This document shows positions 59,092 to 64,000 of a DNA stretch of 64,000 bases, piece by piece. A program made the position numbers and the translations under genes. The first letter of the stretch is position 1. Every line of letters starts with the position of its first letter. The notes below the pieces were generated by a model. The model did no database searches and was not told the DNA's origin. It saw only the letters and a list, made by a program, of their open reading frames with translations. This stretch comes from Paenibacillus sp. YYML68 (GTDB lineage Bacteria > Bacillota > Bacilli > Paenibacillales > NBRC-103111), in assembly GCF_027923405.1 (NCBI RefSeq), contig NZ_BQYI01000001.1:242501-306500 (forward strand), given 5' to 3'.

Positions 59092-59979
59092 GTGCTACGT
59101 GTGCTGGAAGTAGAGCGGTCCACGTATTATGCACATGCGAACAGAAGTAAGCAGCAATCTCAAGAGACTGTCCACAGGGTCGGGCGCCCCGCACCTGGTT
59201 TATCATATACACAAGAAGGCAAGCCAATCAGTGATGAACAAATATGCGAATGGATCATGGAGTTCTTAGCCGGCGAAGGCGCAAACTACGGTTACCGCAA
59301 GCTGACCGTGCTTCTTCGAAGACGCCATCAGATGGAGATTAACAAGAAGAAGGTCTATCGCCTTTGCAAGCAAATGAACGTGCTTCGGCCGCAGCGCAAA
59401 ATAACAGTAAAGCATCCGAAGCGACTTGCTAACAATCGCGAGATAACGGGCTCCAACCAGTTATGGGAAACGGATATCAAGTATGGGTGGGTCCAGGGCG
59501 AGCAACGATTTTTCTTTCTTATGAGCATCATAGACGTGTTTGATCGCGCCATCGTTTCATACCACATTGGATTGACCTGTGAAGCCAGGCATCTCGTCCA
59601 GATCACGCAGGAAGCGCTCATGAAACGCCAGCTCTTTGAAAAGGCTGAGAAGCCGGTCATACGCTCCGATAACGGTCCACAGTTCATTAGCAATCTCTTC
59701 GAAAATGCGTGTGATGAGTTTGGTGTGATCCACGAGCGTATCCCGCCTAAGACGCCGAATAAGAACGCTCACATCGAATCGTATCATTCGATAATAGAGG
59801 CGGAGTGCTACCAGCGCCATGAGTTCGAGTCTTATCCACAGGCCTATGAAGTTGTGAGTCAGTTTATACAAGACTACAATCGAATCCGCATCCATGGCAG
59901 CATCTACGACTTATCCCCATATGACTATATGGAAGCGGTGAAGCAAGGCATTGTGAAGCCTAAGCAGATTAAGGTTTAA
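59092..59979 (+). CDS. IS3-family transposase OrfB (catalytic)
   Basis: DDE integrase core: ETDIKYGWV, IIDVFDRAIV, RSDNGPQFIS and HIESYHSIIEAE. The frame is open back to the slippery site; after a -1 shift the fusion reads KK-NEPTLADKIEIAQKY ... VLRVLEVERSTYYAH, giving the usual OrfAB transposase. No inactivating change is visible, so it may be active. Confidence 0.88.
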   Translation: MLRVLEVERSTYYAHANRSKQQSQETVHRVGRPAPGLSYTQEGKPISDEQICEWIMEFLAGEGANYGYRKLTVLLRRRHQMEINKKKVYRLCKQMNVLRPQRKITVKHPKRLANNREITGSNQLWETDIKYGWVQGEQRFFFLMSIIDVFDRAIVSYHIGLTCEARHLVQITQEALMKRQLFEKAEKPVIRSDNGPQFISNLFENACDEFGVIHERIPPKTPNKNAHIESYHSIIEAECYQRHEFESYPQAYEVVSQFIQDYNRIRIHGSIYDLSPYDYMEAVKQGIVKPKQIKV

Positions 59980-60000
59980 TAAATCGTTATGTCCGTTTGC

Positions 60001-60438
60001 AAGCTGAACCAGTGGAAAAGGCAAGCGAAGCGGTCCTTGATGCTGAGAAGGCGGATATGATAGGCTGGTCCGGCTAGCAGCCCCAAGCGACCGTAGGGAG
60101 CGCCCTAGGGGGATGCCGGCAGGGATGCCTCATCATATCCGTCGGAGGCTCAGCGTCAAGGATGCCTTTGGAGCGGCCGATGGAAAGTCGACTGAATTGA
60201 TCCAATGTATATCTGAATTCGGCGAAAAACGAAGAAAGTTAAAGCAATTGTACGATTGATATCGAATAAGAGGTGCGGTGTCCATAATAAGGGTGTTTAA
60301 CCGACTTGTTCAATGTAACTTCCGATGGATGCATGATGCACAAAACGGTCTCGACCAAGGCGGATGTTTACTTCGTGGCCACGAAAATTCTAGTCAAGAG
60401 TGGGAGTTGATATTGTTATTGTAGTTGCAAGAAGAGAC
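60001..60438. other. Non-coding stretch with a large inverted repeat
   Basis: No gene seen. CCTTGATGCTGAG-AAGG-CGGATATGAT (60035-60061) pairs with ATCATATCCG-TCGGAG-GCTCAGCGTCAAGG (60132-60161) around a GC-rich centre that itself contains smaller stems. It might be a structured RNA or part of a mobile element end; I cannot assign it. Confidence 0.6.
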
Positions 60439-62058
60439 CTAGGTTAGTTCCTTGAGGTAGTACTTTTCTAATAAGCTTACAAACCCAGTGGTCGCTCGCA
60501 TACTTTCTAAATTTTCATCTGATTTGATAAGAGAAAGCAACTTTTTTCTATCATAGTAGCAATCCAGTTTCTTTGGTTTTAGCTTACTCTCATTGGTTTT
60601 TTCTAGCCATGAAGTTGCCTCTGTAGAAAAATTAGCAGAAGTTATATAACATGCCTTTATCTTTGATTTATCATAACCAAAAGCTGTTAAAGGCATTGTA
60701 TATTTTACTTTAGCGTGGGGCAAAGTTTTTCCAAAGAACCATTTCACAGTATTTTTTGTTTGGTTATCCCCCAAGTTTACAATGGTAGTATTCTTAAAGC
60801 CTTTAAGTTCAAAGATAATAATTTCATCATGACGTTGAACTATTACATCATATTCATATGGTTTTAATATTTTTGAATGCTCTATCCTACTGTTTTGAGG
60901 AAAAAGGTTTGATATGACTACATACATTAATGATTCAAACATATCACCTTTTAAGTTCTGTAAGTTGTCGAGATGACCAGTCTCATCCATTAATTTTAAT
61001 GATTTTTCAACATTTTCAATAATGGCAATTGTATTATTATCGTCGTGTTGTATGGGTTTATTAAGTGATTTCTGGAGTGTATCCAATCTTTGAATTAGTT
61101 CCGTTACTTCCCTTCCAAAAATACTTTGTAACGAAAAGTGGAGAAGGTTTAATCTGCCAATTTCTTTCTTGACCCCTTCATCAATATCAACATAAAAAAT
61201 AATGGGTAGAATTTTTCGCACCCCAGATTGTGTACTGTTTCTTACAGATTGTATCCGATTATAAAAACCATCTAGGTCTACTTTTAAGTATTCGCGATGA
61301 ACTAAGACATCTAAAACTACGAGTGTCTGCTTTTCTTTTTTACCGACATTGATTGCGAAGCCGGTTGTATTTGTATAGGTACATACATCCCACAAAAAAT
61401 CATTGTGTTTAGCGCCAATAGAAGGGTTATCAATCCGCCGATATAAAGGGGATTCAGAATCAATAAAATTATGCTCCCTTAACCAACGCAATATATCTGG
61501 GATAAACATACTATCAAGGCGCATCTTTTCGTAATGTAATCTCATTAATCGAGTAATTTCTGGACTATCTTGTAGTTCCTTTATAGCTAGATATGTGATA
61601 TCTCTTTCTTCATCTTTTATAGAATAAAGGAAATCATTAGTAATCAATTCTTTAATTTCTTCATCCAACTTCGTAAGTTTATATCGTTCAATGTTTTCAA
61701 CCGGAGTTGCTGCAGCTTTCCTCGCCTCATAAAACGAAAGAATATTTCCTTCTCTTTTTAATAAAGCAAGCGGTCGGTACATTGAAGGCTTATATTCTTT
61801 TGATAGTTGAATCAATGTATCTAGGTCTAGATGTTTATTGGGTGCCATATAAACATATTGGTTATTTCTAAATTTGAAAGGATGACTATTTTTAATTAGC
61901 TTCTTATCAACTGCTCTCTTAATTAGTTGCCTAGCGTAAACTCTTGAAATGTTCAGTTTCTCGCTAAGGAAATCAACCAATTCTGTTGCGGCAAGGAAAA
62001 TGTCACCTTGAGAAAAATGCTCCTTAATAGTATTTTCCCATGAAAGTTCTTGATCCAA
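60439..62058 (-). CDS. Winged-helix / PD-(D/E)XK nuclease-like protein
   Basis: A 539-residue protein from TTG 62058, which has AAGGGGG seven bases upstream; the frame is open to 62121. The N-terminus (about 20-60) resembles a winged helix (ELVDFLSEKLNISRVYARQLI). Residues 370-420 carry the Mrr-type nuclease core: KGDMFESLMYVV, then YEYDVIV (Asp 404) and IIIFELKGFK (Glu 417, Lys 419). This is a convincing PD-(D/E)XK site, so DNA cleavage is likely. The middle part is unassigned. It is a single gene without a methyltransferase nearby. Confidence 0.75.
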   Translation of the reverse strand: MDQELSWENTIKEHFSQGDIFLAATELVDFLSEKLNISRVYARQLIKRAVDKKLIKNSHPFKFRNNQYVYMAPNKHLDLDTLIQLSKEYKPSMYRPLALLKREGNILSFYEARKAAATPVENIERYKLTKLDEEIKELITNDFLYSIKDEERDITYLAIKELQDSPEITRLMRLHYEKMRLDSMFIPDILRWLREHNFIDSESPLYRRIDNPSIGAKHNDFLWDVCTYTNTTGFAINVGKKEKQTLVVLDVLVHREYLKVDLDGFYNRIQSVRNSTQSGVRKILPIIFYVDIDEGVKKEIGRLNLLHFSLQSIFGREVTELIQRLDTLQKSLNKPIQHDDNNTIAIIENVEKSLKLMDETGHLDNLQNLKGDMFESLMYVVISNLFPQNSRIEHSKILKPYEYDVIVQRHDEIIIFELKGFKNTTIVNLGDNQTKNTVKWFFGKTLPHAKVKYTMPLTAFGYDKSKIKACYITSANFSTEATSWLEKTNESKLKPKKLDCYYDRKKLLSLIKSDENLESMRATTGFVSLLEKYYLKELT

Positions 62059-62121
62059 CAGAAAGCCCCCTTGATTTGTGTGGCTATTAGTAGTATAGCT
62101 TAAAGGGGGACAAGTTGTCAC

Positions 62122-62413
62122 GCTGCCCTTATTAAAATATTATTCTTTATATTTTGAAAGCAAGGAAATTTTTAAAAGAATGCTGTAATTACAACGTTTT
62201 TGAACACAGACATATCATTTTATCTGTCACGGCCATTTATAATGCTACTTCCCAACTAGCCTAATCATCAAGTGACGGCGAGTTGTGGATTTGCACAGCC
62301 ATTCGCCGCTTCAAACCTCTGTCCTAACTGTGAAGTAATTTTTACTTTTACTCCTGTTAAGAGTAAATTAAGAGCTCAAATAAATATTAACCGAAAATTA
62401 GTACGCCGTGGCG
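62122..62413. other. Intergenic, no gene seen
   Basis: AT-rich DNA upstream of the nuclease gene, presumably containing its promoter; nothing further recognised. Confidence 0.4.
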
Positions 62414-62479
62414 GCAAAAAAATTTCGCCTTATTGATGATATGCTGAACCGTATCATAAGTAACGGCAAGTTTTTTCGG
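62414..62479. repeat. Internal att-like junction between two SCC-like cassettes
   Basis: Two head-to-head half-sites. On the minus strand 62414-62444 reads GCATATCATCAATAAGGCG then AAATTTTTTTGC, matching the left att interior. On the plus strand 62446-62479 reads GAACCGTATCATAAGTAACG then GCAAGTTTTTTCGG, whose first 16 bases match the rlmH end with two differences. Its inner part TAACGGCAAGTTTTTT recurs inverted (AAAAAAGTGCCGTTA) at 63716-63730. Confidence 0.8.
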
Positions 62480-62627
62480 AAAATCCCGCAGTAGGCTTGG
62501 AAAGACATTTTTCCGGGCATGAGTTTGGGATGGGCCACGCTTGGCGTCAAAGTCAGCACTAACGGGCTTCTGCGAGCTTTTTGAGGTCACGAAACGATGC
62601 GCTATCTGGAGGGGGACCTTTACTTAC

Positions 62628-62668
62628 GAAAAGCAAAAGCCCCTCCGCCGTTTTGGCGGAAGGGGCCA
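62628..62668 (-). terminator. Terminator of the HxlR-VOC operon
   Basis: GCCCCTTCCGCC-AAAA-CGGCGGAGGGGC on the minus strand followed by TTTTGCTTTT. Confidence 0.85.
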
Positions 62669-62707
62669 GTTCAAAAAAGTTTTTGGATTCATCTTCCAGA
62701 CAATCTC

Positions 62708-63253
62708 TCATACAAGTGAAAATAAATCGACCGCCATCCGGTCAACCGGTTTGACCGTTCGGGCAGCCAACCCATACAAAAACGAAGGCCGTGGCTGTTC
62801 GGAGATTTGCTTGCGAATCAAATCTTCGGCATTCAGTTCGTCAAGCCGTGTCGAAAGGATGCGAGGCGTTGCATGCTGCAACGCATTTCGAATGTTCTGA
62901 AATCGGTCATAGCCCATATGAAGTGCCAGTAGCACTGGGATGTTCCATGCTTTGGCGGACAAAACTCCGTGCCCGATATCCACTTCAGCGCTCCTGATCA
63001 TTTGAGCTATTTCCCGATATAGCTTGCCTTTTTCGGTTAACAGATACTCCGGAAGTAATGGATGACGCCGCTCGTACGGCGACAAATGCTGAATTAAGCC
63101 GGCCTCGGCCATTTGCTTCAAATTGTCGCTTAGCCGGGCCGGTGCAATGCTCAATTGGTTCTGCAGCGGCGTGAATCTACCGCCGGAAGCTTCAAGCGCC
63201 AGTAAGATCGGAGCGGTCCACCGTCCCGAAACTTCCTGCGACATTTGAAGCAC
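62708..63253 (-). CDS. Tandem HxlR-type transcriptional regulator
   Basis: A 181-residue protein with two HxlR-like winged-helix units: SGRWTAPILLALEASGGRFTP ... RLSDNLKQMAEAGLI, and AWNIPVLLALHMGYDRFQN ... ILSTRLDELNAEDLI. HxlR proteins are usually about 110 residues with one unit and dimerise; this is a fused pair. I chose GTG 63253 because AAGGAG lies six bases upstream, right after the stop of the VOC gene; the longer frame overlaps that gene. Confidence 0.8.
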   Translation of the reverse strand: MLQMSQEVSGRWTAPILLALEASGGRFTPLQNQLSIAPARLSDNLKQMAEAGLIQHLSPYERRHPLLPEYLLTEKGKLYREIAQMIRSAEVDIGHGVLSAKAWNIPVLLALHMGYDRFQNIRNALQHATPRILSTRLDELNAEDLIRKQISEQPRPSFLYGLAARTVKPVDRMAVDLFSLV

Positions 63254-63263
63254 AATATGCTCC

Positions 63264-63629
63264 TTACTCCGTTGCACCTTGCATCTCCGAGAGCATGAGA
63301 GAATTGCCATCAGGATCGGCAAATGTCGCAAATTTCCCATAGTCGGGGATAGTTTCAATGTCTCCGATGAAAGAAACGCCCTTTTGTTTCAATGTTTCCA
63401 CTGCCTTGTCCATATTCTCCACATCGAACACGGTAGAAGATGTGGAAGGAATAACGGATTCCGCTTCGGAAAATCCGATAGAGCAATCCTTTGTATTTGT
63501 ATTGACCAAGGCCATTCCACCTTCTTTATCGTGAAAAACCAATTCAAAGCCTAGCTGCTCGGTATAAAACGCCAATGAACGCTCTATGCTTTTCACATTA
63601 TACCAAACTGTAGTTCCAGGAATATACAT
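63264..63629 (-). CDS. VOC family (glyoxalase/bleomycin resistance) protein
   Basis: A 121-residue protein with TVWYNVKSIERSLAFYTEQLGFELVF and FATFADPDGNSLMLSE, the paired beta-alpha-beta modules of the VOC fold. It could detoxify or bind a small molecule. It is the first gene of an operon with the tandem HxlR regulator, which suggests inducible resistance or stress response. Confidence 0.88.
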   Translation of the reverse strand: MYIPGTTVWYNVKSIERSLAFYTEQLGFELVFHDKEGGMALVNTNTKDCSIGFSEAESVIPSTSSTVFDVENMDKAVETLKQKGVSFIGDIETIPDYGKFATFADPDGNSLMLSEMQGATE

Positions 63630-63742
63630 TTAACTTCCTCCTTTTGGGTTTTCAATACCGATATTGTATCAGATATATTTTCGGTAGTAAAGTAAAGATT
63701 CTTTTCTGTTAACTAAAAAAGTGCCGTTATAGACAGCGCGGA

Positions 63743-63777
63743 GAACCTTACCATAAGTGAGGCGAAATTTTTCGCAT
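63743..63777 (+). repeat. Right att-like site (SCC type)
   Basis: GAACCTTACCATAAGTGAGG continuing CGAAATTTTTCGCAT agrees with the rlmH-end site (52849-52883) at 30 of 35 positions, including an unbroken TGAGGCGAAATTTTT block. Confidence 0.85.
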
Positions 63778-63837
63778 GGGAAGGGCGTAGAGGCGTTTAA
63801 CGGGGTTGGAGCGATGAAAGGGGGGAGAAGATAGATG

Positions 63838-63871
63838 AGGCCCGAGTAGCTTGGTTTAGAGCAAATCGGGC
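63838..63871. repeat. Inverted repeat near right edge
   Basis: AGGCCCGA ... TCGGGCCT with a 17-base loop; possibly the terminator of the partial minus-strand gene, but without a T-run. Confidence 0.45.
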
Positions 63872-63917
63872 CTATTCGATGCCTTGTTTGAAACATTTAT
63901 TTGCTAATTAGGGCTTG

Positions 63918-64000
63918 CTAGAGAACCCAAAGTCGCCGCTCCAGATTCATAACCAGAAACTGTAAGGCAATGACGGTGAGTCCGGTTTCGGCACCGCGTG
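63918..64000 (-). CDS. Possible C-terminal end of a membrane permease (partial)
   Basis: Only 26 codons are visible before the stop at 63918-63920: GAETGLTVIALQFLVMNLERRLWVL. A hydrophobic helix followed by a basic tail (LERRLW) looks like the end of an ABC-type permease. Another frame is also open here, so this is a weak call. Confidence 0.35.
   Translation of the reverse strand, partial: RGAETGLTVIALQFLVMNLERRLWVL

Larger units (their letters stand above)
58662..60000 (+). mobile_element. IS3-family (IS150-like) insertion sequence
   Basis: Two overlapping transposase frames lie between weakly matching ends GAATTTGGACAGTA (58662) and, inverted, GCAAACGGACATAA (59987-60000). The exact ends are uncertain. 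About 1.34 kb, normal for the group. Confidence 0.65.
52849..62445. mobile_element. SCC-like cassette 1 (candidate defence island)
   Basis: Bounded on the left by the rlmH att site and on the right by an inverted copy of its inner repeat (GCAAAAAAATTTCGCCTTATTGATGATATGC at 62414-62444, the reverse of GCATATCATCAATAAGGCG...). The cargo is AT-rich: a large nuclease-like protein, an IS1634 fragment, a group II intron end, a DEAH helicase with a small partner, an IS3 element and a PD-(D/E)XK protein. No ccr serine recombinase is present, so it is non-autonomous or decayed. Confidence 0.75.
62446..63777. mobile_element. SCC-like cassette 2 (HxlR-VOC cargo)
   Basis: A 1.33-kb unit bounded by att-like repeats at 62446 and 63743 with its own terminal inverted repeats TAACGGCAAGTTTTTT / AAAAAAGTGCCGTTA. 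It carries only two genes, a regulator and a VOC protein. Confidence 0.7.

Noticed and set aside
62387-62590. 67-aa minus-strand frame over the cassette junction
   Set aside because: It lies on the att-like repeats and has no start signal.
63669-63896. 75-aa minus-strand frame at the right att site
   Set aside because: It spans the direct repeat and has no ribosome binding site or recognisable sequence.

Overview
The window is an origin-region segment of a Bacillales chromosome, most likely Paenibacillus or a close relative. Three things point there: the order gyrA-gyrB-remB-recF-yaaA-dnaN-dnaA / rpmH-rnpA-yidC-jag-mnmE-mnmG-rsmG-noc-parA-parB, sporulation-lineage genes (yyaC, spoIIIJ/yidC, soj/spo0J), and the walRK-yycHI-walJ-htrA-rlmH block. 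Backbone coding is moderately GC-rich; the accessory stretches at about 23.7-29 kb and 53-63.7 kb are clearly AT-richer. Identifications rest on reading protein motifs and gene order; no database search was run.

Layout. 1-9.6 kb: a partial HD-GYP gene, then the replication and topoisomerase genes on the minus strand. oriC is bipartite: DnaA boxes upstream of dnaA (9.62-10.13 kb), and an unwinding region between dnaA and dnaN (8.04-8.25 kb) with a clear DnaA-trio. From rpmH (10.1 kb) nearly all backbone genes run on the plus strand, away from the origin. 10-23.5 kb holds RNA processing, tRNA modification, chromosome segregation (noc, parA, parB, two parS sites), a cysteine-desulfurase-like enzyme, yyaC and an MscS channel. 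29.3-52.9 kb holds a SulP transporter, rpsF-ssb-rpsR, gdpP-rplI-dnaB, purA behind a PurR-type double PurBox, an M23 peptidase, walRK-yycHI-walJ, htrA and rlmH, with a third parS-like site just before rlmH.

Accessory regions. (1) 23.6-29.1 kb is a small island in the 3' end of a tRNA-Ser(CGA) gene, bounded by 62-bp direct repeats. It carries a tyrosine-recombinase remnant, an IS1380-like element with a frameshifted transposase, and small genes (winged-helix/DUF7662-like, a broken DUF1643 gene, a GIY-YIG nuclease-like protein). (2) 52.85-63.78 kb is the most interesting part. It looks like two tandem SCC-like cassettes inserted at the last codons of rlmH, the same target that staphylococcal cassette chromosomes use. 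Three att-like sites and matching terminal inverted repeats mark them, but no ccr recombinase is present. Cassette 1 carries a DEAH helicase with a small partner, a large divergent protein with a possible nuclease motif, a separate winged-helix/PD-(D/E)XK nuclease, IS remnants and a group II intron 3' fragment: a candidate anti-phage or restriction module. Cassette 2 carries only a tandem-HxlR regulator and a VOC-family protein.

A second unexplained signal is a family of structured direct repeats (127-bp units before parA, about 98-bp units before a membrane-anchored protein gene at 41.4 kb). Their hairpin arms change in a compensatory way, and the last hairpin abuts the ribosome binding site of the next gene.
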